Shown here: positions 8,203 through 15,835 of the stretch, one piece after another
Layout: each line of letters starts with the position of its first letter
How positions within the stretch are numbered: position 1 is the stretch's first letter
DNA from: DALYJJ01 sp033763935
GTDB lineage: Bacteria > Acidobacteriota > Terriglobia > Bryobacterales > Bryobacteraceae
Length of the DNA: 64,000 bases
Assembly (NCBI GenBank): GCA_033763935.1
Contig: JANRJO010000098.1
Coordinates: 3,372-67,371 of the forward strand
Direction: 5' to 3'
Program-made: the position numbers and the translations under genes
The notes under the pieces: generated by a model
Told to the model about the DNA's origin: nothing
Database searches by the model: none
The model's input: only the letters and a program-made list of their open reading frames with translations

Positions 8203-9345
8203 GTGAACGAACTGGAGGCGCAGGTTGCGGCCTCCGAGGCCGCGAGGCAGATGGACAGCAACACCTTGACCACGTTGCGGCAGGCACTGGCGTACGCGCA
8301 GAACATCCTTGGTACCGTTCGCGAGCCGATGTTGGTGTTGGATGAGACGCTGCACATCCGGACGGCGAGCCGGGCGTTTTACCGGACGTTCGGCGTCTGC
8401 CCGGAGGAGACGGAAGGGCGGTTCGTCTACGATCTGGGCAACGGGCAGTGGAACATTCCGGCGCTTCGGCGGCTGCTGGAGGACGTGATCAACGCCGGCC
8501 GGGACTTTGAGGATTTCGAGGTGATCCACGAGTTTCCGCAGCTGGGCCGCCGCGTGATGTTGATCAACGCGCGAAAGCTGTGGACGGAGGGGAGCGATCC
8601 GGCGCTGGTGCTGATGGCGATCGAGGACATCACGGAGCGGAAGCGCCTTCACGATGAACTGGTGCGGTCGAACGAGGACTTGCAGCGTTTCGCGTATGTG
8701 GCGGCGCACGATCTACGCACGCCTTTGAATGCCGCGCTGAACCTTTCGCAACTTCTGCAACGGACCGTGCAGGCGAAGCTCGACGGGCGGGAGCAGGAGA
8801 TGCTGCGGATCTCGGTGGGGAACCTGGAGCGGCTGAGCGCGCTGATCAACGACATTTTGACGTTTGCGGAGATGGGGAACGCACCGCAGCAGCGGCGGCT
8901 GATTGCGCTCGAGGAGCCGGTTCAGTTTGCGCTGGCCAACCTGAAGCACCACATCGACACCAATGGGGCAATCGTTCACGTGGCGCGCCCGCTGCCGGAG
9001 GTGCGAACGGACCGCACGCAGATGGTGATGGTGTTCCAGAACCTGGTGGGGAATGCGTTGAAGTACCGGCGGGAGGAGGCCCCGGTGATCCGGATTGAGG
9101 CGGTGCGTGAGGGGAGCGAGTGGCGGATTTCGGTGACGGACAACGGGCAGGGCTTCGAGGCGGAGCACGCGTCGGCGATTTTCGAGCCGTTCAAGCGTCT
9201 GCACGGGCGGGATATCCGGGGCAGCGGGATCGGACTGGCGACGTGCAAGCGGATTGTGGAGCGCTCGGGCGGGCGGATCTGGGCGGAATCGGTAGCGGGG
9301 GTGGGCTCGACATTCCATTTCACGCTGCCGGCCGAGGAGGGCTGA
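8203..9345 (+). CDS. PAS-domain sensor histidine kinase
   Basis: 380 residues. A short coiled-coil N-terminus is followed by a PAS fold (about 30-145, ending VLMAIEDITERKRLH). Then comes HisKA with the phospho-accepting H169 in VAAHDLRTPLNAAL, and a complete HATPase domain: N-box FQNLVGNALKY, G1 VTDNGQGF, the F box FEPFKRL and G2 GSGIGLATCKRIVERSGG. There are no membrane helices, so it is cytoplasmic. It has no adjacent response regulator. The frame is open upstream to an ATG at 8167, but a TAG at 8197-8199 interrupts it after ten codons, so translation must begin at the GTG at 8203, which lacks a strong ribosome site. Confidence 0.88.
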   Translation: MNELEAQVAASEAARQMDSNTLTTLRQALAYAQNILGTVREPMLVLDETLHIRTASRAFYRTFGVCPEETEGRFVYDLGNGQWNIPALRRLLEDVINAGRDFEDFEVIHEFPQLGRRVMLINARKLWTEGSDPALVLMAIEDITERKRLHDELVRSNEDLQRFAYVAAHDLRTPLNAALNLSQLLQRTVQAKLDGREQEMLRISVGNLERLSALINDILTFAEMGNAPQQRRLIALEEPVQFALANLKHHIDTNGAIVHVARPLPEVRTDRTQMVMVFQNLVGNALKYRREEAPVIRIEAVREGSEWRISVTDNGQGFEAEHASAIFEPFKRLHGRDIRGSGIGLATCKRIVERSGGRIWAESVAGVGSTFHFTLPAEEG

Positions 9346-9369
9346 GGGGGGAGGGGACAGGAGTACAGT

Positions 9370-9579
9370 TCAGGCGTACAGGAGGCGGCCTCTGGGCTCA
9401 GGTATGGGCCGCCCGAGTTCACGGGCGGTCTCCAACCATTCCGCGATGACGACCTCTGCGTTGGCCACGGCCTCCTGGCGTGTGGTCCCGTCGGCGGCGC
9501 AGCCAGGGAGCTCCGGAACTTCGGCGATGAAGGCCTGATCCTCATTGCTCCAGTACAGGATGATCTCAAATTTGTTCAT
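9370..9579 (-). CDS. hicB: HicB-family antitoxin
   Basis: 69 residues with the HicB fold: FEIILYWSNEDQAFIAEVPELPGCAADGTTRQEAVANAEVVIAEWLETARELGRPIPEP. The V-P-E-L-P-G-C-x-A-x-G-x-T pattern is diagnostic of this partial RNase H fold. It is the short form that lacks a C-terminal DNA-binding domain. It follows hicA with a 4-bp overlap, the toxin-first order usual for hicAB. HicB binds HicA and blocks its RNase activity. The stop lies 24 bp from the convergent histidine kinase gene. I found no flanking direct repeats for this pair. Confidence 0.93.
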   Translation of the reverse strand: MNKFEIILYWSNEDQAFIAEVPELPGCAADGTTRQEAVANAEVVIAEWLETARELGRPIPEPRGRLLYA

Positions 9580-9827
9580 TCGAGTCCTTCCGCTAGTTTA
9601 TAACGGACAAGGACGTTGCGAACCTGCCGCACCTGATACGGCTTGGCCATGGAACCGCGCGGCTGCAGATTCAGGATTTCTTCGACGCCTCCGCGGGTGA
9701 AAATGTGATGGCTTCCGCGAACGCGTTCCGCAAATCCCAAATCTCGCATGAGTAGGGCCAGTTCACTGAACCGGATGTTGGCATCTGAAGCGCCGTGCAG
9801 GATCTGCAGCAACAGTCGTCTGTGCAC
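9576..9827 (-). CDS. hicA: HicA-family mRNA interferase toxin
   Basis: 83 residues with a GTG start. The dsRBD-like HicA fold is present: FSELALLMRDLGFAERVRGSHHIFTRGG, with the catalytic histidine in the G-S-H-H-I-F motif, then LNLQPRGSMAKPYQVRQVRNVLVRY. The N-terminal extension (MHRRLLLQILHGASDANIRF) is usual for HicA proteins that begin with a short helix. HicA cleaves mRNA independently of the ribosome. It is translationally coupled to hicB. Confidence 0.93.
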   Translation of the reverse strand: MHRRLLLQILHGASDANIRFSELALLMRDLGFAERVRGSHHIFTRGGVEEILNLQPRGSMAKPYQVRQVRNVLVRYKLAEGLE

Positions 9828-10002
9828 ACCTGCAGTATGCCTTAGCGGTGGGGCGACGGCATTGCGTTGAGACGGTGGGTAACGGCAGTCACATCGTGTA
9901 GATCGACGATGGCTCGGCGAGGAGCGGCATCAGACGTCGTCGCGGCCGGCTCGGCATCCACCTCATGTCTGAGCGGCGGGGCGGTGGAGGGCGAAGGCCG
10001 GG

Positions 10003-10584
10003 TCACCTCAGCGAGTCGGCCAGGCGGCGGCGGTATTCGGCGTGGGGGATTTCGATGGCGCCGAGGGAGGCGAGGTGGGGGGTGAGGTATTGGACGTCGA
10101 GGAGGGTGACGCCGGTGCGGTTGAGGTGTTCGACGAGGTGGGCGAGTGCGACCTTTGACATGTTCGTGACGCGGTGGAACATGGATTCGGCGAAGAAGGC
10201 GCGGGCGAGCTGGACGCCGTAGACGCCGCCGGCGAGGGTGCCGTCGACGTGGATTTCGAGGCTGTGGGCTTGGCCTTGGCGGTGGAGTTCGCCGTAGACG
10301 CGGATGAACTCTTCGGTGATCCAGGTGTCGCCGCGGCCTTGGGCGCAGGCGCGCATGGTGGCTTCGAAGTCGCCGTCGAGGGTGACGGTGTAGCGGCGCT
10401 GGTGGAGGACGCGGCGGAGGCTGTGGGAGATGTGGAAGCCATCGAGGGGGATGATGGCGCGGGGGTCGGGGCGGTGCCATGTGACGAGGCCGTACTCGGG
10501 GGCGGCCATGGGGAAGATGCCTTCGCGATAGGCTTCGAGGACGGCTTTGGCGGTGAGCTTGCGGGTGACGCGGACGATGTCCAC
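10003..10584 (-). CDS. aat: Leucyl/phenylalanyl-tRNA-protein transferase
   Basis: 193 residues, close to the normal short form. Motifs of the family are all visible: AYREGIFPMAAPEYGLVTWHRPDPRAIIPLDGFHISHSLRR near the N-terminus, then GDTWITEEFIRVYGELHRQGQAHSLE, then GGVYGVQLARAFFAESMFHRVTNMSKVALAHLVEHL. The cytoplasmic enzyme moves Leu or Phe from tRNA to proteins with N-terminal Arg or Lys, marking them for ClpS/ClpAP (N-end rule). The GTG start shares one base with the stop of the upstream glycosidase gene, so the two are co-translated although functionally unrelated. Codons end mostly in C, as in other - strand genes here. Confidence 0.95.
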   Translation of the reverse strand: MDIVRVTRKLTAKAVLEAYREGIFPMAAPEYGLVTWHRPDPRAIIPLDGFHISHSLRRVLHQRRYTVTLDGDFEATMRACAQGRGDTWITEEFIRVYGELHRQGQAHSLEIHVDGTLAGGVYGVQLARAFFAESMFHRVTNMSKVALAHLVEHLNRTGVTLLDVQYLTPHLASLGAIEIPHAEYRRRLADSLR

Positions 10585-11966
10585 TACGGCTGCCGCCGGA
10601 GGTCCAGGGCGAGGTCTTCGCGGTACTCGGGGGAGGAGAGGACGGCGCGGCCGCCGGGGTGTTCGAGGGTGGTTTCGAGGTCAATCTTACCGGTCTTCGG
10701 GTCGAGCCACTTCGCGCGCCAGACGCCTTGGGCGAGGTTGAGGGCGAGCACGATCTGACGGCGGCCGGACTGGACAACGTAGCTGGGCTTGTGGTCCTGG
10801 AGGACGCGGCCCTGATGGATGTAGAGGGCGTGGGCGGCGCCGGGCTGAGAGAGGGCGCGGACGCTGGCGTCGTTGGGGCCATCGAGAACGAGGCTGGGGT
10901 CGGGCTGCATGCGGATGAAGTCGAAGCTCTCGAGGAAGCGTTTGAGTGTGCCGAGCTGTTTGCGGTAGGCGGGACTGCCGCCGCCGGGCTGTGAGCCGGG
11001 GTATTGGAACGTGCCGTCTTCGTTGCCGGCGACGAAGGAGTAGTCGAGGTTATTGAAGAGGGCGCCGCCGGCGAGCAGGAAGTCCCAGGCCTGGATGCGG
11101 TAGATCCAATCGGCGGTGCCGTCGAAGCCGGACTCGTCGTAGCCGATGGGTTTGTTGAGGTGCCAGTTGCGGCTGACGGCGAGGGGCGGGCGGGCGTAGT
11201 GGAAGTTGAAGAGGCTGACGTTGGGGTCGGGGTCCTTGATGTTCGCCCAGTTGTTGGCGATGTTCTGGGCGATGAGGTGTTTCTTGGGGAGCGGCTTTTC
11301 GGCTTCGGCGATGACCTCGGCGATACGGCGCTGCCAGGCGAGGGTGATGCCGCCGAAGTAGGGCTCGTTCGCGATCTCGTAAAAGAGGTTGTCGAAGGCG
11401 TTGAACTCGGAGACGAACTTGCGGACCATGGCCTCCTGCACGTTCTGCAGGGCGGCGTGCTTGAGGGTGTAGACCTCCGTGCGGGGAACGTCCTTGCGGT
11501 ACATGGGGCTGAGGGGCCACATGTTGTCCTCGTAGAAGGGGCAGAACAGCGAGATCTCGACGACGATGCCGCGTTTGTCCGCCTCCGTGAGAAAGTCCTT
11601 CAGACGCGTGAAGAAGGCGGGGTTCCACTGGGTGAGGTCGAAGGTTTCGCCGCGGCGGGGCCAGGGGGAGAGGAATTGGTCGAGCGGCGGGGCGAGGGTG
11701 TTGCGGGCGATGTTGAACGCGCCGGTGGGTTCGCGGTAGGCGCCGCTGAAGATGCGGGTGTAGTTGAGGCCATCCGCGGCGAGGGTGTCGAGGTACTTGC
11801 GGTAGTCGAAGGCGGTGTTGAGGACGGCGCCGTAGTGTTCGGCGGAGGTGACGAGTATCGCCGGTTTGCCGCGGAACTCGAAGTAATGAGGGTTTTGGGG
11901 GTGGACGCGGATGGGCTGGGCCACGGCGGAGAGGGCGATGAGTGACGTGAGAACGAGCCTCGTCAT
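10584..11966 (-). CDS. Exported GH5-like glycosidase with collagen-binding-type C-terminal domain
   Basis: 460 residues. I start it at the ATG at 11966 because it opens a signal peptide (MTRLVLTSLIALSAVAQ); the longer open frame upstream runs antisense through guaB and is not coding. IRVHPQNPHYFEFRGKPAILVTSAEHYGAV is the standard start of the apiosidase-like/DUF4038 TIM barrel. Likely catalytic glutamates are in FYEIANEPYFGG (near 170) and GYDESGFDG (near 237). The C-terminal 80 residues (GVWRAKWLDPKTGKI, then a short beta strand set) match the putative collagen-binding domain often fused to it. It is divergent from guaB with only 15 bp between start codons and is coupled to aat. Confidence 0.82.
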   Translation of the reverse strand: MTRLVLTSLIALSAVAQPIRVHPQNPHYFEFRGKPAILVTSAEHYGAVLNTAFDYRKYLDTLAADGLNYTRIFSGAYREPTGAFNIARNTLAPPLDQFLSPWPRRGETFDLTQWNPAFFTRLKDFLTEADKRGIVVEISLFCPFYEDNMWPLSPMYRKDVPRTEVYTLKHAALQNVQEAMVRKFVSEFNAFDNLFYEIANEPYFGGITLAWQRRIAEVIAEAEKPLPKKHLIAQNIANNWANIKDPDPNVSLFNFHYARPPLAVSRNWHLNKPIGYDESGFDGTADWIYRIQAWDFLLAGGALFNNLDYSFVAGNEDGTFQYPGSQPGGGSPAYRKQLGTLKRFLESFDFIRMQPDPSLVLDGPNDASVRALSQPGAAHALYIHQGRVLQDHKPSYVVQSGRRQIVLALNLAQGVWRAKWLDPKTGKIDLETTLEHPGGRAVLSSPEYREDLALDLRRQP

Positions 11967-11981
11967 GGCTCCCGTTGTATC

Positions 11982-13457
11982 ATGAGTCTTTCCCCTATGG
12001 TGCCTGAAGTCATCCCCGAGGGGCTTACCTTCGACGACGTTATTCTCGTCCCTGCAAGAAGCTCCGTTCTCCCGAACCAGACTGATACGCGCACCTGGGT
12101 TACGCGCCGTATTGGCCTGAATATTCCGATGGTCAGCGCCGCGATGGACACGGTGACTGAATCGCACCTCGCCATCGCTTTGGCGCAGCAGGGCGGCATC
12201 GGCATCATTCACCGCAACATGGCGATCGACCGGCAGGCGGAAGAGGTCGACCGCGTGAAGCGCAGTGAGAGCGGGATGATCGTGGACCCGGTGACGATTG
12301 AGCCGGAGCAGAAGATCGCCGACGCGCTGGAGCTGATGAAACGGTACCGGATTTCGGGCGTGCCGGTGACAAAGAACGGCAGGCTGGTGGGCATTCTGAC
12401 GAACCGGGACCTGCGGTTCGAGAGCCGGTACGACCTGCCGATCTCCGACGTGATGACGAAGGACGAGCTGGTGACGGTGCCGGTGGGGACGACGCTCGAG
12501 GAAGCGGAGAAGATCCTGCACAAGCATCGGATCGAGAAGCTGCTCGTTGTGGACGAGCACTTTGCGCTGAAGGGCCTGATCACCGTTAAGGACATCCAGA
12601 AGAAGCTGAAGTATCCGACGGCGGCGAAGGACGCGCAGGGACGGCTGCGGGTGGGAGCGGCGATCGGCGCGACGGGCGATTTCCTGGAGCGGGCGCAGGA
12701 ACTGGTGAAGCGCAAGGTGGACGTGGTGGTGATCGACACCGCGCACGGGCACACGGAGCGCGTGATGGAGGCGATTGTCGCGGTGCGGCGGGTGCTGCCT
12801 GACGTTGACCTGATCGCCGGCAACGTGGCGACGTATGAGGGCGCGCGGGACCTGGTGGCTCTGGGCGTTGACGGGATCAAGGTGGGGATCGGGCCGGGGT
12901 CGATCTGCACGACGCGGGTGGTTTCGGGCGCCGGTGTGCCGCAGATCACGGCGATTCGCGAGTGCTCGAAGGCGACGCGCGGGACCGGCGTGCCGCTGAT
13001 CTCCGATGGCGGAATCAAGTTCTCCGGGGACATTACGAAGGCAATTGCGGCGGGGGCGGACTGCGTGATGATCGGGAGCCTGCTGGCGGGGACGGAGGAG
13101 AGCCCGGGGGAGACCATTCTCTATCAGGGGCGGACCTTCAAGAGCTATCGCGGAATGGGATCCCTGGGGGCGATGTCGCAGGGCTCGTCGGACCGGTATG
13201 CGCAGGAGGCGGGCGGGAAGCTGGTGCCGGAAGGCATTGAGGGGCGGGTTCCGTACAAGGGGCCTTTGGCGGACCTGGTCTTCCAGCTGATTGGGGGGCT
13301 GCGGAGCGGGATGGGATACTGCGGCGTGGGGACGATTCCGGAGTTACAGGAGAAGGCGCGATTCCTGAGGGTGTCGGTGGCGGCGCTGCGGGAAGGGCAC
13401 GTGCACGACGTGATCATTACGAAAGAAGCGCCGAATTACCGGTTGGAGCAGAGTTAG
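11982..13457 (+). CDS. guaB: IMP dehydrogenase
   Basis: 491 residues, full length. The TIM barrel is interrupted by two CBS domains (about 97-150 and 158-212). The active-site loop is GPGSICTTRVVSGAGVPQ, with the catalytic cysteine at residue 309. DGGIKFSGDITKAIAAGADCVMIGSLLAGTEESPGE binds the phosphate, and YRGMGSLGAM plus EGIEGRVPYKG form the flap. It oxidises IMP to XMP with NAD+, the committed step to GMP. The gene starts 15 bp from the divergent glycosidase gene. Copies of its last 24-67 bases recur downstream at 13516-13538 and 13988-14054, which suggests that its 3' end served as an insertion site. Confidence 0.98.
   Translation: MSLSPMVPEVIPEGLTFDDVILVPARSSVLPNQTDTRTWVTRRIGLNIPMVSAAMDTVTESHLAIALAQQGGIGIIHRNMAIDRQAEEVDRVKRSESGMIVDPVTIEPEQKIADALELMKRYRISGVPVTKNGRLVGILTNRDLRFESRYDLPISDVMTKDELVTVPVGTTLEEAEKILHKHRIEKLLVVDEHFALKGLITVKDIQKKLKYPTAAKDAQGRLRVGAAIGATGDFLERAQELVKRKVDVVVIDTAHGHTERVMEAIVAVRRVLPDVDLIAGNVATYEGARDLVALGVDGIKVGIGPGSICTTRVVSGAGVPQITAIRECSKATRGTGVPLISDGGIKFSGDITKAIAAGADCVMIGSLLAGTEESPGETILYQGRTFKSYRGMGSLGAMSQGSSDRYAQEAGGKLVPEGIEGRVPYKGPLADLVFQLIGGLRSGMGYCGVGTIPELQEKARFLRVSVAALREGHVHDVIITKEAPNYRLEQS
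13388..13454 (+). repeat. guaB 3'-end repeat, original copy
   Basis: The last 67 coding bases of guaB, up to but not including the stop. A near-identical copy (about five differences) lies exactly 600 bp downstream, and a shorter copy of its final 24 bases lies at 13516-13538. Confidence 0.85.
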
Positions 13458-13515
13458 AGGACCACTCCCTTACGGCCGCGGCTCGGTAACGCCGCTTGCT
13501 GAGGCCATCGCTTCA

Positions 13516-13538
13516 CCGGATTCCCGTTGGAGCAGAGT
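13516..13538 (+). repeat. guaB 3'-end repeat, short second copy
   Basis: CCGGATTCCCGTTGGAGCAG plus AGT matches the guaB end at 13431-13454 with one gap and two substitutions. Its last base is also the final base of the stop region of the 72-residue gene read on the - strand (stop at 13540-13538). Confidence 0.65.
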
Positions 13539-13756
13539 CAGTCAGCGTCCGGTGCGGATGAGGCGATATCAGGCTGACTGTCAATGAAAAGACGGAAGGC
13601 CTCGAGTTCATCTCTCACGACGGTGTACGTTTGGTCTACCTTCGCCACAAGCGGGGACAAATTCGGCGGCATTGCAAGTAGGGGCTCGAATTGCCGCCGA
13701 ACGATCTCCAGTTCCTCCAGGGCCACCTGAATCCTGTCCGCCAGATCACGCAACAC
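13538..13756 (-). CDS. 72-residue helical protein of unknown family
   Basis: 72 residues from a GTG start. It is mostly helical, with heptad-like spacing (LADRIQVALEELEIVRRQFEPLL, then VAKVDQTYTVVRDELEAFRLFI) and an acidic tail (SSAPDAD). I do not recognise the family. It follows, with a 3-base gap, a 38-residue frame that resembles the start of a nucleotidyltransferase antitoxin. The pair lies between copies of the guaB 3' end. By position it could be a partner or remnant of a HEPN/MNT-like toxin-antitoxin unit, but it lacks the R-x4-H motif of HEPN toxins, so this is a guess. Codon use is less C-ended than in other - strand genes. Confidence 0.5.
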   Translation of the reverse strand: MLRDLADRIQVALEELEIVRRQFEPLLAMPPNLSPLVAKVDQTYTVVRDELEAFRLFIDSQPDIASSAPDAD

Positions 13757-13759
13757 GGA

Positions 13760-13876
13760 TCAGTTCCCCGGTGCGGAGGAGATTGCCGCCGAGCCGAAGA
13801 CGAATACTTCGGTCGCTCCCATACTCTGAAGGAGGGCTGCGGCCGTCAGGACTGCGGTTGGATCCAGGGACTCCAT
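13760..13876 (-). pseudogene. Nucleotidyltransferase (MNT-type) N-terminal stub
   Basis: 38 codons reading MESLDPTAVLTAAALLQSMG, then ATEVFVFGSAAISSAPGN and a stop. The G-A-T-E-V-F-V-F-G-S-A string is how small pol-beta-fold nucleotidyltransferases begin (usually ending GSxARGE), but the protein stops before the catalytic D-x-D. It was therefore cut short or is a relic. The same frame stays open for some 20 codons upstream without an ATG, GTG or TTG that I can place, so its true 5' end may also be missing. It is coupled to the 72-residue gene. Confidence 0.5.
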
Positions 13877-13987
13877 GGCCGATAGCTCAACACGTTTACG
13901 GATAAGCCTCCCCTCCGCATTCTGAACATACCGCGGCGGAGAGACGCAGGTAGCCGCGCGGAGGCCAGTTGATTGGGGGACTACGGA

Positions 13988-14054
13988 GCGGGAAGGGCGC
14001 GTGCACGACGTGATTATTGCGAAGGAAGCGCCGAACTACCGGTTGGAGCAGAGT
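13988..14054 (+). repeat. guaB 3'-end repeat, full second copy
   Basis: 67 bp matching 13388-13454 with about five substitutions at an exact offset of 600 bp. It keeps the reading frame of the guaB C-terminus (HDVIIAKEAPNYRLEQS) but is not part of a gene. The area from 13458 to 14118 otherwise holds only the two small - strand frames and no other gene that I can support. Confidence 0.85.
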
Positions 14055-14118
14055 GAAGCGCTACGAGCGGCGGTAACGAGGCCGGCTCACAAACGGGGAT
14101 TCGCCTCGTCCATTAGAA

Positions 14119-15432
14119 ATGCTCTTTCGGACGGTCCTGGGTGCGCTGCTGCTGGCCTGCGGGTGGGAGTGCGCTGCGCGAGCGGAGTGTGACCGTTCTC
14201 CTCTCTTAGTCCGCAACGTGACGGTCTGGACAGGGACGAAGCTGGTGGAGGGGCGGGACGTGCTGATCCGCGATGGGCGCGTCGTGGAGGTTGCGCGAAG
14301 GATCGATAGCGGGAAGGCGGCGAGGACGATCGACGGGGCGGGGGACACGCTGCTGCCGGGGCTATTGGATCTGCACCTTCATTTTGTGATTCCCGGGCTT
14401 CCGCAGACGGTACGCGACTTCGAGGTGTCCGGGCGGCAGCTGCTGCGGTACGGGGTAACAGGTGGACGGCTGCACCTGGCGACGCTGGAACAAGCAGCGG
14501 AGCTGCGGCGTCTCGGCATGGACGACTGTGTGGCCGTACCGAGAATTCAGGCGGGCGGACCGGCCCTGGGCGGGGGAGCGCCTGACGCCGATTTTCCGGT
14601 GTACAAGGGTGTGCGAAGCGCGGAAGATGCGCGCTCGAAGGTGGAGAAGATGGCGGACCGCGGAATGCAGTGGGTCGCCGTTCACGACATCCACAAGTTC
14701 AGTGAGGCTGAGCGGAAGGCTCTCTTTGCGGCCGCGGGGCAGCGGAGACTGAGGGTGTTCGCGGCGGCAATGAGTCCGGAAGAGTTGCGGGAAGCGCTGC
14801 GGTGGCCCGTGCACACCGTGGACTACATCGACCGGACGGAGGCAGCGGGGTACACAGACGAGTTGTTGAGGGGGCTGCGCCGCCGACGCCGCACCGTGGC
14901 GGCGGTGCCGACGATCGGGATCTTCGCCTGGTACGCGGCGCTGAAGAGTGGGAGCGCTTCGCTGGATGACGCATACCTGTACGAGTTCCTGAGCGATGCA
15001 GAGGCGGAGCAGGTGCGGGCGACGGCCCGCCGGGATCTTCAGCAGGACAAGTATGTCAGTGCGAGTGCGCGGTTTGCGCCGACGCTGCCGCGCAAGCTGC
15101 GGGAGCTGGTGGATATCGGCGTTCCGATGGCGTTGGGAACGGACGTGGGGTCGCCGGCCCAATTGCATGCGGGGGCGATGTGGCGGGAGATGGAGGCGTG
15201 GCGAAGCTACGGGGCGCCACGAGAGACCGTCCTTCGCGCGGCCACGCGGGGCGGGGCGGAGATTCTGGGGGAGCGTGAGATGGGCCGAATCGAGAAGGGC
15301 GCGCGAGGGGACTTCGTGCTGTACCGCGGCCGGGTGATGGAGGGAGCGTTCGAAGCGGGCCGGGTGCGCGCGGTGGCGAAGGGCGGGGTATTGCTGGTTT
15401 CCGAGGGGAAGTGGGTCGGGCCGCGGCTTTAA
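14119..15432 (+). CDS. Exported amidohydrolase, imidazolonepropionase-like
   Basis: 437 residues with an N-terminal signal (MLFRTVLGALLLACGWECAARA). The composite amidohydrolase fold is clear: LLVRNVTVWTGTKLVEGRDVLIRDGRVVEV forms the beta sandwich, and GLLDLHLHF (H86, H88) gives the first metal pair. HTVDYIDRTEAAG and the terminal GTDVGSPAQLHAG supply later ligands (D in GTD). RAATRGGAEILGEREMGRIEKGARGDFVLY closes the sandwich. Members hydrolyse cyclic amides, peptides or related substrates; the substrate here is unknown. It ends about 50 bp before a PadR/permease pair that has its own promoter, so it is probably a single-gene unit. Confidence 0.85.
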   Translation: MLFRTVLGALLLACGWECAARAECDRSPLLVRNVTVWTGTKLVEGRDVLIRDGRVVEVARRIDSGKAARTIDGAGDTLLPGLLDLHLHFVIPGLPQTVRDFEVSGRQLLRYGVTGGRLHLATLEQAAELRRLGMDDCVAVPRIQAGGPALGGGAPDADFPVYKGVRSAEDARSKVEKMADRGMQWVAVHDIHKFSEAERKALFAAAGQRRLRVFAAAMSPEELREALRWPVHTVDYIDRTEAAGYTDELLRGLRRRRRTVAAVPTIGIFAWYAALKSGSASLDDAYLYEFLSDAEAEQVRATARRDLQQDKYVSASARFAPTLPRKLRELVDIGVPMALGTDVGSPAQLHAGAMWREMEAWRSYGAPRETVLRAATRGGAEILGEREMGRIEKGARGDFVLYRGRVMEGAFEAGRVRAVAKGGVLLVSEGKWVGPRL

Positions 15433-15445
15433 CCACGGGCTCCTC

Positions 15446-15488
15446 TTGACATTCGAGACGAGTGGCCGGGATACTCGTTTAGAATGTC
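15446..15488 (+). promoter_or_regulatory. PadR promoter under a large palindrome
   Basis: GACATTCnnnACGAGT (15448-15463) is mirrored by ACTCGTnnnGAATGTC (15473-15488) across a 9-bp centre, giving 13 matching positions in 16-bp arms. The -35 TTGACA (15446-15451) and a -10 GATACT (15470-15475) lie inside it. The -10 is only 8 bases from the ATG, so the mRNA is probably leaderless. This is very likely the autorepressor operator. Confidence 0.7.
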
Positions 15489-15831
15489 TAAACAAGACAG
15501 CCGGCCGGACGTCCTGCAGGGGACGCTGGACCTGATGGTGCTCCGGACGCTGGAGACGATGGGCGCGCAGCACGGGTTGGGGCTGGCGCGGCGCATTCAG
15601 CAGATCTCAGGCGGGATTCTGGACTTGAACCAGGGGACGCTCTATCCGGCGCTTCTGCGGCTGGAGCAGCGGGGGTGGGTGCGGTCGAAGTGGGGGGTAT
15701 CGGACAACAACCGGAAGGCGAAGTTCTACGAACTGACGGCGAAGGGGCGGCGGCGGGTGGGGGAAGAGGCCGAGGAGTGGTCGCGGACGGTGGCGCTGAT
15801 GGAGCGGTTTCTGCGGGCGGCCGAGGAATAA
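15484..15831 (+). CDS. PadR-family transcriptional regulator, acidobacterial type
   Basis: 115 residues. The motif set is the same as in the other two PadR proteins here: DVLQGTLDLMVLRTLETMGAQHGLGLARRIQQ, then LNQGTLYPALLRLEQRGWVRSKWGVSDNNRKAKFYELTAKGRRRVGEE. The start codon lies within its own palindromic operator. It is followed after 4 bp by a full-length ADOP permease gene, which it is expected to repress together with itself. The ligand is unknown. Confidence 0.92.
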   Translation: MSKQDSRPDVLQGTLDLMVLRTLETMGAQHGLGLARRIQQISGGILDLNQGTLYPALLRLEQRGWVRSKWGVSDNNRKAKFYELTAKGRRRVGEEAEEWSRTVALMERFLRAAEE

Positions 15832-15835
15832 CGCG

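Noticed and set aside
9828..10002. Possible direct repeats around hicAB
   Set aside because: I compared both sides and found no shared stretch longer than a few bases.
10584..12752. Long - strand frame (722 codons) covering the GH5-like gene and beyond
   Set aside because: The part above 11966 is antisense to guaB and low in real-protein features; the signal peptide at 11966 marks the true start.
13458..13490. Sequence ACCACTCCCTTACGGCCGCGGCTCGGTAAC after guaB as a dispersed repeat
   Set aside because: It recalls an intergenic repeat in related genomes, but there is no second copy in this window to support it.
14001..14192. 63-residue + strand frame beginning HDVIIAKEAPNYRLEQS
   Set aside because: It is the copied guaB end read onward into unrelated sequence; no start signal and no independent support.
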